A DNA stretch of 64,000 bases from Christensenella sp. UBA1385 (GTDB taxonomy: Bacteria > Bacillota > Clostridia > Christensenellales > Aristaeellaceae), in assembly GCA_002305755.1 (NCBI GenBank), contig DBQV01000015.1, positions 1,797-65,796 of the forward strand, given 5' to 3'. Shown here in pieces: positions 25,860-33,712 of this stretch. A program made the position numbers and the translations under genes. A model generated the notes under the pieces. That model made no database searches and was not told the DNA's origin. It worked only from the letters and a program-made list of their open reading frames with translations. The number at the start of each line of letters is the position of its first letter. Position 1 is the first letter of the stretch.

Positions 25860-27269
25860 TTACTCTTGTGGGAACTCGAGATATTTGCTCATGACAAAAC
25901 CGGTTTTGTTGTCATAGCGGATCTGGGTCCATTCCTTGTCTCGTTTAAGCACCTCTACCTTGCTTCCGTTGGGGATGGTGGTCAAAATGTTGCTCTTTCC
26001 GGAATCCTTGGCTCTCATATTGAGAGCACCCTTGTTGGGGACTGTCACGGTGGCCATGTTTTCATCGCCGGCATCTGTGGGCGCTGCCGTTTCTCCGGCC
26101 GTAACGGTAAAGCTGTCCTGAGAAGAATCACCGGCGGGCTGCGCCGCGATCTTTACACCATCTTCATTTTCCGTGACTGCTGCAAACACCGTGTTCTGCA
26201 TGGAGGCATCGACATCGCCGATCACAACATCGGTATCGACATCGCAAATCACGATCCAGGTCTTGCCACGCTGCAGCGCCAGCTCATTGCCGTTCTGATC
26301 GTAGAATACCGTTCTGTCGGTCAGCTTTTCTCTTGCCCATGCGCCGGCGATGTATTGCCCGGCGACAAATATATCCGCGGCGCCGCCGCCTACCACATCG
26401 GGCAGAAGGGGATTCATCGTGTGCCCATTAAAGGTCAGCTTCGTGCGCTGGATGATGACGTTGCTGTAAACGAGGACCTGCGCAGGATTCAGATAATCGT
26501 AGTAAGCGCCGGTCCGAATGAACCTTTGATATCCTTTGAGCGACGGATCATAGCTGAAGGTAGAACTTGTATCCTTATTCTTTTTATGGATGATAGAAAA
26601 CTGCTGGGCGGGCGTCCCGCCGTAGTTGGTTTCATCAGTAAACTTGAAGGGCCTGACAGGGAAAGGGTAATTCTTTGACAGCAGCATATCCCGAATATTC
26701 GCCACGTATGCGCTCACATTATGGGGCGCGGCATGGTAGCGCACACGCGCAAAATAGTCCTTGTACTGGTTGCCGATGCCGTCGATCGTCAAGCCTTTCT
26801 TTGTAACCCCATATTTGGACAGGGCTTCTTTCATGTTGCTGCCGGCAGCTTCCTGCTTACCATAGTGAATCAGAGCGGCATCCCATTCTTCTCTCAGATC
26901 AGCATGCATGACGCGGCCGGAACGGACCGGTCCGGCTTCCTCCGGATACTGGTCGGAGAAAAGCGCGGTCAGCCTCGTCCATCCCTGGCCTTGTATGGGC
27001 AGTTCATACATGATATCGGCATAGGAGATCCCCCATTGAGGGATCGCGTCCAGATTGTTGTCTATCTGACTCATAATGGGCAGATAGACGGTGTTGCTTG
27101 TCGGCAGGCCGGTCGTGGGGCTTTCCCCCTGGATTTGTGGGTTATCGCCCGCCTTGTTGATCTTGATGTTTCGTTTCAAGGTGGCGGGAATAAGGGTGCC
27201 CGCACTGGCGTCTGCGAATACCCCTGCCACGAGGACGATGAGCAGAAACAGGGCTGTCATCTTACGCAT
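25860..27269 (-). CDS. Secreted DUF3048 (YerB-like) protein with C-terminal SH3-like domain
   Basis: 469 residues. A Sec signal peptide (RKMTALFLLIVLVAG...ASAG) without a lipobox Cys is followed by the two DUF3048 regions: the first around YLPIMSQIDNNLDAIPQWGISYADIMYE and the PVRSGRVMHADLREEW motif, the second around DRTVFYDQNGNELALQRGKTWIVI. Residues about 405-469 form a bacterial SH3-like domain (GALNMRAKDSGKSNIL, then WTQIRYDNKTGFV), usually a cell-wall ligand binder. The YerB family function is unknown. The start at 27269 follows AAAGGAAG; an upstream extension is not needed. It is the last gene of the operon behind an LCP gene, which suggests a wall-associated role. Confidence 0.88.
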   Translation of the reverse strand: MRKMTALFLLIVLVAGVFADASAGTLIPATLKRNIKINKAGDNPQIQGESPTTGLPTSNTVYLPIMSQIDNNLDAIPQWGISYADIMYELPIQGQGWTRLTALFSDQYPEEAGPVRSGRVMHADLREEWDAALIHYGKQEAAGSNMKEALSKYGVTKKGLTIDGIGNQYKDYFARVRYHAAPHNVSAYVANIRDMLLSKNYPFPVRPFKFTDETNYGGTPAQQFSIIHKKNKDTSSTFSYDPSLKGYQRFIRTGAYYDYLNPAQVLVYSNVIIQRTKLTFNGHTMNPLLPDVVGGGAADIFVAGQYIAGAWAREKLTDRTVFYDQNGNELALQRGKTWIVICDVDTDVVIGDVDASMQNTVFAAVTENEDGVKIAAQPAGDSSQDSFTVTAGETAAPTDAGDENMATVTVPNKGALNMRAKDSGKSNILTTIPNGSKVEVLKRDKEWTQIRYDNKTGFVMSKYLEFPQE

Positions 27270-27324
27270 GAATGTCTTCCTTTCTGATTCAACGGTCTTT
27301 CTTTTCAATAACGGGAGAGGAGAT

Positions 27325-28419
27325 TTAGCCGGCGGACTGCTTGCTCTGATCAAACCGCGGTGTGAATGTCAGGAGAACAGAGCCATCCGCCTGCCTCAGC
27401 TCAATCAGTGTGTCCGGCAGTGACCAGCTGTAGCCATCCGTCATGGTCTCGGTGGGATCATAATATCTCATGTACAGCGATACAAATACCGAATAGAAGG
27501 ACTGACTCTTATCAAAAGTATACTCGATGCTGCTGAGCCATCCCTTCTTACCATATGTGTACTTCAGCTGCGCGGGCAAACGGAAAACAGTAGCATTTCC
27601 GACCGAGACTGTTTTGCCGTCTGTGGCAACATTCTCGGCGGCAGCGACTTCCTCCGCGGAAGAATACCAGGTCAGCCCGCGAAACGCATCGTGGACGATC
27701 TGATCATAGTCAGAACGCCGCTGCCCTGCAAGACCGTGGATATAGTTATTGCGCTGCCTATATTCTCCTGCATACTCTTTTGCTATCTGGACCAGCCTCC
27801 ACTTGCTGCCCACCTTGATATACGCATACCGCTCATAATAGGATTCCTGCCAGTCTTCCTCCTCGATATAGAACATCAAAACGCGGTATGGATACTCCTT
27901 GCCAGAAATCCTGACAGTATAATCCTCATAGGTCTCTTCAAGATAGCTCGTGTCCAGATCCTCCAAGCCGGGGATTTTCTTGAGCTCGGCATAGCCCTTC
28001 TTGCCGTCGAAGCCGGACATGAGGCGAATGGCCTCGATCTTGCTCTCACGGGGAAGTGAATCGAGATAATAAGAATAGTCGGCGAGCACCCCCTGATACT
28101 CGAATACGACCGGAACCGGTTCGGCAGACTTTCCCTCGACGCTGTCAAAAAAGCTGTTCATGGAGGACTCCACGTTAGGAGCCTTCTTGCTGTCGGACAA
28201 GTCGATGCCACGATAGGGGATAGAGGCGGGCATCAGCTTATATTGAACAAAATCGTAGATGGTAAAATAAGGAGCCCCGTTCTCGCGCAGAAAGACGATG
28301 AATTCGCCGATCTCCGGGTGTGTGAAGCCGGCCAGGTTCTCCAAAGTGGATTCTGCGCCAGACACCAGGCTCATCATGATCAGCAGCAGAGAAAGCGCCT
28401 TGATCACTCTTGTTCTCAT
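27325..28419 (-). CDS. Unrecognised secreted protein of the LCP operon
   Basis: Family not recognised. 364 residues with a clear signal peptide (basic RTR, hydrophobic ALSLLLIMMSLVSG, A-E-S cleavage region) and no later membrane helix, so it is probably exported. The mature part is rich in Tyr, Glu and Asp, contains an alternating YRVLMFYIEEEDWQESYYERYAY segment typical of beta strands, and lacks Cys. AGGAAGGGAG lies about 10 bases before the ATG. It sits between the LCP gene (17 bases) and the DUF3048 gene (55 bases) and shares their lower GC content. Coding is supported by this context. Confidence 0.8.
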   Translation of the reverse strand: MRTRVIKALSLLLIMMSLVSGAESTLENLAGFTHPEIGEFIVFLRENGAPYFTIYDFVQYKLMPASIPYRGIDLSDSKKAPNVESSMNSFFDSVEGKSAEPVPVVFEYQGVLADYSYYLDSLPRESKIEAIRLMSGFDGKKGYAELKKIPGLEDLDTSYLEETYEDYTVRISGKEYPYRVLMFYIEEEDWQESYYERYAYIKVGSKWRLVQIAKEYAGEYRQRNNYIHGLAGQRRSDYDQIVHDAFRGLTWYSSAEEVAAAENVATDGKTVSVGNATVFRLPAQLKYTYGKKGWLSSIEYTFDKSQSFYSVFVSLYMRYYDPTETMTDGYSWSLPDTLIELRQADGSVLLTFTPRFDQSKQSAG

Positions 28420-28436
28420 ACCGAAATGCTCCCTTC

Positions 28437-29330
28437 CTATTCCTGTATTCCTAAGTACTGATGAACCGCGCTGATCTCATCCTGCATGTTGTCCGCGACA
28501 ACGACACGGTGCATATTTACCCGCTTGATGTGATAGCCGCCCATGGGCGTCCTGAGATACTCTATATCATCCAGTGGCAGAGCCAGTACCGTGTTCATCA
28601 TCTTCATGAGATCCGCGGTGGAGATATTGGTCTTGACCAGAGGAAGCACGTCCGAGACCAAGCCAAGGATCGTTGAGAGGTCTTTTTCGCTTGCCTGCTG
28701 TATCAGGGCAGACAACACTCGCTTCTGCCGCACGTTGCGTTCCGCATTGGAAGCGATGGGATCCATCTCGTGATTTCTCGTCCCCATGAAGGCCCAGGCC
28801 TGCAGCCCGCTCAGGTGGTTGATGCCCGCCGTGAGCGGGGGGACCTGTTCCACAACAATTCCGGCGATGAACTGGTTGACGCCAGCAAGCTCTTCAGGGA
28901 GAACCTCAACATCCACGCCGCCAAATAAGTCAATGGCATCAATCAGTTTGGTGATATCGATGTGAATATACTGTTTGAGATCCAGATCAAGCAGACCGTT
29001 CACGGCGCTCAGTGCCATCTCCGGGCCCCCAAAGTAGGTGCTGGTGCCAAGCTTGTTGGGGCCGATATCATCTGGCAGTTCCACCAAATAATCGCGCTCT
29101 ATCCCAAGAAGCCGTATGCTGCCATCCTTAGGCTGTATGCTCAGCACGTAAATGGAATCGGCGCGGCTCATTTCTTCGTCTTCGCCAATCCCGGCGTACT
29201 CATAGCCGAAATTGTCGGTACCAAGCAACAATATATTCAAGGCATCATCTGTACCCGCATAAACATTAGGTGCAAACAGCAGCGACAAGGAAACGATACA
29301 GAGCACAACTACGCCCAAGCGTTTCAGCAA
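28437..29330 (-). CDS. LytR-CpsA-Psr (LCP) family protein
   Basis: Membrane-anchored phosphotransferase-like protein, 297 residues. Family members attach secondary wall polymers from lipid carriers to peptidoglycan. An N-terminal helix at about 5-25 is followed by the extracytoplasmic LCP domain: LNILLLGTDN, SRADSIYVLSIQPKDGSIRL, GIERDYLVELPD, and later the LSGLQAWAFMGTRNHEMD and NVRQKRVLSAL motifs. The start was set at TTG 29330 because GGAGGT lies 6 bases upstream; a GTG at 29348 would place that site inside the gene. It is the first gene of the operon, with promoter and candidate operators upstream. Confidence 0.9.
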   Translation of the reverse strand: MLKRLGVVVLCIVSLSLLFAPNVYAGTDDALNILLLGTDNFGYEYAGIGEDEEMSRADSIYVLSIQPKDGSIRLLGIERDYLVELPDDIGPNKLGTSTYFGGPEMALSAVNGLLDLDLKQYIHIDITKLIDAIDLFGGVDVEVLPEELAGVNQFIAGIVVEQVPPLTAGINHLSGLQAWAFMGTRNHEMDPIASNAERNVRQKRVLSALIQQASEKDLSTILGLVSDVLPLVKTNISTADLMKMMNTVLALPLDDIEYLRTPMGGYHIKRVNMHRVVVADNMQDEISAVHQYLGIQE

Positions 29331-29362
29331 ACCTCTACCTCCATACACTCGCAGTCACATTC

Positions 29363-29384
29363 ATTTGACAGTATAGTGACAAAT
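29363..29384 (-). promoter_or_regulatory. Inverted repeat over the LCP operon -10
   Basis: ATTTGACA-N6-TGACAAAT, arms matching at 7 of 8 positions, covers the -10 hexamer (29370-29375). A protein bound here would block RNA polymerase. Confidence 0.4.
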
Positions 29385-29399
29385 GCCTTTGCATGTCAA
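29370..29399 (-). promoter_or_regulatory. Promoter of the LCP operon
   Basis: On - TTGACA (29394-29399) and TATACT (29370-29375) are 18 bases apart, about 40 bases before the TTG start. Confidence 0.7.
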
Positions 29400-29404
29400 A
29401 CCCC

Positions 29405-29421
29405 GTAATCAAATTGTTACA
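29405..29421 (-). promoter_or_regulatory. WalR/PhoB-like direct repeat upstream of the LCP promoter
   Basis: On - the sequence TGTAAC-AATTT-GATTAC lies 5 bases upstream of the -35. The first half fits the WalR consensus TGTWAH exactly and the second at 4 of 6 positions with the right 5-base gap. The same arrangement occurs before the lipoprotein gene (56128-56144). Confidence 0.4.
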
Positions 29422-29551
29422 AAGTAATTCCTGCCGCAAGCGTCAAAGAGCACCAGCGCCCTTACGCAAGGGGGTGAAAGAGCGATGGAACGATAAAACG
29501 GCATGAAGTGTGAAACAGTCATTGGATATTGACAGTGTCACTCAGTCGCGC

Positions 29552-29581
29552 TTGACGCCTTCGAGCGGGAATGTATACAAT
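29552..29581 (+). promoter_or_regulatory. Promoter of the degV-recO unit
   Basis: TTGACG (29552-29557) and TACAAT (29576-29581) are 18 bases apart, about 29 bases before the ATG at 29610. Confidence 0.65.
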
Positions 29582-29609
29582 GAAAGCAGATTTTTGCCGG
29601 AGGTGTCTG

Positions 29610-30482
29610 ATGAACTACTGGATTGTAGGCGATGTCTGTGCGGATCTGCCCAGGGCTTACGCTGCCAAGCAGGATCGGCTGATGCTGCTGCCCATGAGCT
29701 ACACAGTCGGCCAGCAGGAATACCTGTACGGCGTGGGCGATGAGGACAAGAGCGCGGCCTTTTACGGCAGGCTGCGCGGCGGTGAAAAGGCCTCCACCTC
29801 CCAGATCAGCACCGATACCTATTATAATGTGTTCAGGGACATCGTGATGAAGGGCGAGGGCGTGCTCTGCCTGCCGCTCTCGGGCGGCATCTCGGGCTCC
29901 GTCCAGAACGCCCTGATGGCTCAAAAACAGCTGAAAGAGAAGCATCCGGAGGCTGAAATCGAGGTGCTGGATAGCCTCTGCGCTTCGCTGGGCATCGGGC
30001 TGCTGATCGACCATGCGATTGAAAACCGCGCAAAGGGCATGAGCCTTCGGGAAAACGCCGCGTGGGTGGAAGACAACCGCAGGCGGCTCAACCACTGGTT
30101 CACTGTGGATGATCTTAATCACCTCTACCGCGGAGGCCGTCTCAGCCGGGGCTCTGCCGTGCTGGGGAGCGTGCTGCGAATCAAGCCTGTGCTGCGCGTG
30201 GACGCCGAGGGCCGACTGGTGGCCTTTGAAAAGGTGCAGGGCCGCAAACGCTCCATCCGCGCTCTGGCAGATATGGCAAAGGACAGGGCCAGGCCGGAGC
30301 AGGGCAGCAAGGTGTTCATCAGCCACGGGGACGTGCCGGAGGATGCCGAGCACCTGGCAGGGCTCATCCGCGAGGAGCTCCCCTTTGTCAGCGAGATTCT
30401 CATTTCGCCCATCGGCGCTGTGATCGGCGCGCACTCCGGCCCCGGAACGGTCGCCGTCTTTTTTATGGGGGAGGAGCGCTGA
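29610..30482 (+). CDS. DegV family (fatty-acid-binding) protein
   Basis: Cytoplasmic lipid-binding protein of 290 residues, related to FakB, which holds a fatty acid while FakA phosphorylates it. The N-terminal segment WIVGDVCADLPRAYAA carries the DegV start motif. The STSQIS stretch at about 68, LSGGISGSVQNA at about 96 and VDDLNHLYRGGRLSRG contain the Ser, Thr and Arg that grip the carboxylate. RIKPVLRVDAEGRLVAFEKVQGRKR is typical of the C-terminal domain. Start ATG 29610 follows GGAGGTG at 6 bases; an in-frame opening at 29571 is on top of the promoter. No fakA is present here. Confidence 0.92.
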   Translation: MNYWIVGDVCADLPRAYAAKQDRLMLLPMSYTVGQQEYLYGVGDEDKSAAFYGRLRGGEKASTSQISTDTYYNVFRDIVMKGEGVLCLPLSGGISGSVQNALMAQKQLKEKHPEAEIEVLDSLCASLGIGLLIDHAIENRAKGMSLRENAAWVEDNRRRLNHWFTVDDLNHLYRGGRLSRGSAVLGSVLRIKPVLRVDAEGRLVAFEKVQGRKRSIRALADMAKDRARPEQGSKVFISHGDVPEDAEHLAGLIREELPFVSEILISPIGAVIGAHSGPGTVAVFFMGEER

Positions 30483-30485
30483 ACA

Positions 30486-31220
30486 GTGGCCTATACCAGC
30501 ACGAAGGCCATCGTGCTCAGGCGGGCCGATTGGCGGGAGAATGACCGCATTCTCACCCTGCTCACGCGTGATCGGGGACGGGTGGACGCCCTGGCCCGCG
30601 GCTGCCGCCGGCCCAATAATCCCCTGATGCCGGCGAGCGAGCTGTTTGTGCTGGGGGATTATATGCTCTTCAAAGGTAAAGGGCATGAGCTGGTGACATC
30701 CTGCCAGGTGGAGGACAGCTTTTATCCGCTGAGAAACGACTTTGACAAGCTGAGCTATGCCGCCATTTTGCTGCGCTGTGCCGAGCTGGCCGCCCAGCCG
30801 GAGGAGCCGCAGCCATATCTTTTGATCCTGCTCAGCCGTTCTCTGAGCCGGCTAGCTTATTCCGGGCTGGACGCCCGCATGGTCACCGCGGCCTTCCTGC
30901 TGCACTTCGCTTCGCTCACCGGCTACAAGCCGAGGCTGGAGCACTGCGCCATCTGCGGCGAGCGCATTCCGGAGGGAGAGCCGGCGCGGCTCTCCTTTAC
31001 CGCCGGAGGGCTCGTCTGCCGCCGCTGCCAAAGACCGGACGGCGATGGAACGGCTGTGGAAGCGGATGCTGTCAGCTGGCTTCGCGGCGTGTTGAAAGCA
31101 GGTATCGAAAAAACGGAGCCTGATCTGCATCGGGTTCCGCTGCCGGCGCTCAAACGCTATGTGGAACAGGCGCTCGAGCAGCGTCTGCCCCCCCTCCCGG
31201 AGTACGGGGCGAGGATGTAG
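30486..31220 (+). CDS. recO: DNA repair protein RecO
   Basis: Recombination mediator that loads RecA on SSB-coated DNA together with RecR, 244 residues. The N-terminal OB domain (STKAIVLRRADWRENDRILTL) is followed by a helical domain and a zinc ribbon with CAICG at about 157 and CRRC about 23 residues later, a complete four-Cys set. The start is GTG 30486 after GGGGGAGGAG, three bases behind degV, so the genes are cotranscribed. Confidence 0.93.
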   Translation: MAYTSTKAIVLRRADWRENDRILTLLTRDRGRVDALARGCRRPNNPLMPASELFVLGDYMLFKGKGHELVTSCQVEDSFYPLRNDFDKLSYAAILLRCAELAAQPEEPQPYLLILLSRSLSRLAYSGLDARMVTAAFLLHFASLTGYKPRLEHCAICGERIPEGEPARLSFTAGGLVCRRCQRPDGDGTAVEADAVSWLRGVLKAGIEKTEPDLHRVPLPALKRYVEQALEQRLPPLPEYGARM

Positions 31221-31231
31221 GGCTGCCGAAG

Positions 31232-31717
31232 TCAGTACAGCGTGCGGGCGCGGCTCAGCATCCTCTCCCGCAGCAAGCGCTCCTTGTGGCCGCGGCGCAT
31301 GGTGAAACTGAAGCCATATTCCTTTTTCCCGTTGCTGCGGTAAATGCGGTAGCGGGAGATTTTATAGATGTCCCGCGCGGCAAACAGGGGAAAATCGCTG
31401 TATAGCAGCAGCATGTACAGGCGGGAGGCGTCGCAGGCGCGCTTGCTGTTGCCGTTTTGCTTAAAATCGAAGCTGAGCAGCGTGTGCGCGGGCATGACGG
31501 AGGTGACGGTCACGCCGCGCGGCTCGATGCGCAGCTGATCGATCTCATAGTGGGCGGCCAGGTAGTCGATTTTGCGCCTCAGCCGCGCGTATGATTCACT
31601 GCGCCGCAGGGCGCTCAGCAGCTGCCTTTCACGGCGCTTTTCGCACAGCGTATAAAAAAAGAGTGCAAGCAGCGCTGCCAGCCAAAGGATGCCCGGTACA
31701 ACAGCCAAAGGTTTCAC
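31232..31717 (-). CDS. Hypothetical membrane-anchored protein
   Basis: Family not recognised. 161 residues: one N-terminal transmembrane helix (about 5-24, VVPGILWLAALLALFFYTL), then a basic cytoplasmic or stop-transfer stretch (EKRRERQ) and a folded domain of about 130 residues ending in a strongly basic tail (RRGHKERLLRERMLSRAR). The start is GTG 31717 with a weak AAAGAGG site. It has its own good promoter at 31752-31780. It is convergent with recO, 11 bases apart, with no clear terminator between them. Confidence 0.6.
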   Translation of the reverse strand: MKPLAVVPGILWLAALLALFFYTLCEKRRERQLLSALRRSESYARLRRKIDYLAAHYEIDQLRIEPRGVTVTSVMPAHTLLSFDFKQNGNSKRACDASRLYMLLLYSDFPLFAARDIYKISRYRIYRSNGKKEYGFSFTMRRGHKERLLRERMLSRARTLY

Positions 31718-31751
31718 AGCGCCGACGCCTCTTTCTTACTATATGTTGTGG

Positions 31752-31780
31752 ATTATAGCAGGCGATATTACAAAAGACAA
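31752..31780 (-). promoter_or_regulatory. Promoter of the hypothetical gene at 31232-31717
   Basis: On - TTGTCT (31775-31780) and TATAAT (31752-31757) are 17 bases apart, with TGC before the -10 (extended -10). Confidence 0.6.
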
Positions 31781-31860
31781 CACATTTTGTGCCTGTTTTG
31801 AAAGATTACCACAAATTATACCGCCCAAAGAAAACATAAGCGGGAATGGCGGGCCGATTG

Positions 31861-31889
31861 TTGCGCGTGTGGATGCGAATTGATATAAT
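31861..31889 (+). promoter_or_regulatory. yajC promoter
   Basis: TTGCGC (31861-31866) and TATAAT (31884-31889) are 17 bases apart, about 42 bases before the yajC ATG. Confidence 0.6.
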
Positions 31890-31931
31890 GCTTCTTGACT
31901 TTAAAAAGGCGTTGGCCGAAAGGTGGTACAC

Positions 31932-32321
31932 ATGTTCGATTGGTTGCTTGGTATTCAAACTGCTTTGGCGGAAGCCGGCGCAACTGCCTCCGCTGCGGAT
32001 GCAGCGATGGAAACGCCCAGTACCGGTGCGGCGCTGATCCAGTTGGTGCTCCCCCTGGGGCTTATGGTGGCTGTCTTCTATTTTATGCTCATCCGTCCCC
32101 AGCGCAAGAAGGATAAAAAGGTGAAGGATATGCTCGCCAACCTCAAAGTGGGCGACCGTATCTGCACCATCGGCGGCATCTACGGCACCATCACCGGCCT
32201 GCGCGAGGACAGCGTAGTGCTGTCCGTTGGCGCTCAGGATACCCCTATCGTGCTGGCCCGCTGGGCCATCCGTAATGTGGAGGCCGTGACGGTGGAAAAC
32301 GAGGGAGAGATCCTGGCTTGA
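31932..32321 (+). CDS. yajC: Preprotein translocase subunit YajC
   Basis: Small membrane protein of 129 residues that associates with SecDF. An N-terminal region rich in Ala and Thr is followed by one helix (about 38-57, LVLPLGLMVAVFYFMLIRPQ) and the diagnostic RPQRKKDKKVKDMLANLKVGD and ICTIGGIYGTI motifs. The start at 31932 follows AAAGGTGG; a GTG three codons upstream is less well placed. The gene is usually next to secDF, but here five genes and a terminator lie between. Confidence 0.92.
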   Translation: MFDWLLGIQTALAEAGATASAADAAMETPSTGAALIQLVLPLGLMVAVFYFMLIRPQRKKDKKVKDMLANLKVGDRICTIGGIYGTITGLREDSVVLSVGAQDTPIVLARWAIRNVEAVTVENEGEILA

Positions 32322-32339
32322 TCGACTGACAAGGCTGAT

Positions 32340-32364
32340 GCGCCGCTGCTGCGGCGCTTTTTTT
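32340..32364 (+). terminator. Terminator after yajC
   Basis: GCGCCGC-TGCT-GCGGCGC (32340-32357) followed by seven T. It ends only 29 bases before the rph start, so rph-rdgB depends on read-through or a promoter not recognised here. Confidence 0.85.
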
Positions 32365-32392
32365 GAAGGAGCATTCTCAGAAGGAGTATTTC

Positions 32393-33706
32393 ATGCAGCG
32401 AATAGACGGAAGAAGCCCGGAAACGCTCAGGCCGGTCAGCCTGCAGCCCGGATTTATCAGGACGGCGGCTGGCAGCTGCCTGATCGCCTGCGGTGGTACG
32501 CGTGTGCTGTGCACCGCGTCGGTTGAAGAAAAGCAGCCTCCCTTTCTCAAGGGGAGCAGCATGGGCTGGATCACGGCCGAGTATGCCATGCTGCCGGCCA
32601 GCACCGGCCAGCGCAAGCAGCGCGACGGCGTCAAGAAGGACGGACGCGGCGTTGAGATCGGCCGGCTGATCGGCCGCGCGCTGCGCAAAGCGGTGGATAT
32701 GTCCTGCCTGGGACCGCGCACCATCACCATCGACTGCGATGTGCTGGAGGCAGATGGGGGCACCCGCACGGCCGCCATTACAGGCGGCTTTGTGGCGCTG
32801 TGCCAGGCCATCGACGGGCTGATCCGCAATGGGCAGCTCAGAGAATCGCCCATCCGACACCAGGTGGCCGCGGTCAGCTGCGGCATCATCGGCGGTTTGC
32901 CGCTGCTGGATCTGTGCTACCGCGAAGACAGCATCGCGGGCACGGACATGAACGTGGTGATGAACGAGCAGTTCCGATTCATCGAGCTGCAGGGCACGGG
33001 CGAAACACAGGCCTTTTCACTAGGTGAACTGGCGAAGCTCATCAGCCTGGCGCAGACCGGCATCGAGCGGCTATTCGGCTTCCAGCTGGAGGCGCTGGGA
33101 GAGATGGCCTACGTGGTCGGCCAAAAAGAGACGCTGGTGATCGCCAGCAACAACCAGCATAAAATACAGGAATTGCGAGGCATGCTGGGAGAAAGGTTTA
33201 ACCTGATCGGGCTGAAAGAAGCCGGCTTTGAGGGTGAGATGGAGGAGACGGGGGCCACCTTCGGGGAAAACGCCATCCTCAAAGCGGAGACGGTGCGCAA
33301 CGCCACCGGCTATGCCGCACTGGCCGATGACAGCGGCCTGATGGTGGATGCTCTGGGCGGCGCGCCGGGCGTTTACAGCGCGCGCTTCGCGGGCGAGCAC
33401 GGAAACGATGCGGCGAACAATGCCCTGCTGATGGAAAAACTGAAGGACGTTCCTGCCCCCCGTACGGCCAGCTTTGTCAGCGCTCTTGCTCTGGCGCATC
33501 CCTATCTGCCCACCCGCCTGTTTGAGGGCGTTTGCCCGGGCTCCGTCACCTTCGCCCCGCGAGGGGAAAACGGCTTTGGCTATGACCCCTACTTTGAGTA
33601 TGAAAACGGCAAGACCTTTGCCGAAATGACGGAACAGGAGAAATCCTCCGTCAGCCATCGCGCCAGGGCGATGGCCAAGCTGCTGGAGGCCTTGGAAAGT
33701 GAGTAA
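32393..33706 (+). CDS. Fusion protein: ribonuclease PH and RdgB/HAM1 XTP/dITP diphosphatase
   Basis: 437 residues with two complete enzymes. Residues about 1-240 are RNase PH, the phosphorolytic 3'-5' exonuclease that trims tRNA ends (RIDGRSPETLRPV, EYAMLPASTGQRKQRDG, TITIDCDVLEADGGTRTAAI). Residues about 246-437 are the RdgB/HAM1 pyrophosphatase that removes ITP and XTP from the nucleotide pool (IASNNQHKIQELR, ALADDSGLMVDALGGAPGVYSAR, ENGFGYDPYF). The frame is continuous with no stop between the parts. The ATG at 32393 follows AAGGAG at 6 bases. Separate rph and rdgB genes are the usual state; the fusion is known in some Bacillota. Confidence 0.93.
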   Translation: MQRIDGRSPETLRPVSLQPGFIRTAAGSCLIACGGTRVLCTASVEEKQPPFLKGSSMGWITAEYAMLPASTGQRKQRDGVKKDGRGVEIGRLIGRALRKAVDMSCLGPRTITIDCDVLEADGGTRTAAITGGFVALCQAIDGLIRNGQLRESPIRHQVAAVSCGIIGGLPLLDLCYREDSIAGTDMNVVMNEQFRFIELQGTGETQAFSLGELAKLISLAQTGIERLFGFQLEALGEMAYVVGQKETLVIASNNQHKIQELRGMLGERFNLIGLKEAGFEGEMEETGATFGENAILKAETVRNATGYAALADDSGLMVDALGGAPGVYSARFAGEHGNDAANNALLMEKLKDVPAPRTASFVSALALAHPYLPTRLFEGVCPGSVTFAPRGENGFGYDPYFEYENGKTFAEMTEQEKSSVSHRARAMAKLLEALESE

Positions 33707-33712
33707 GCCCCT

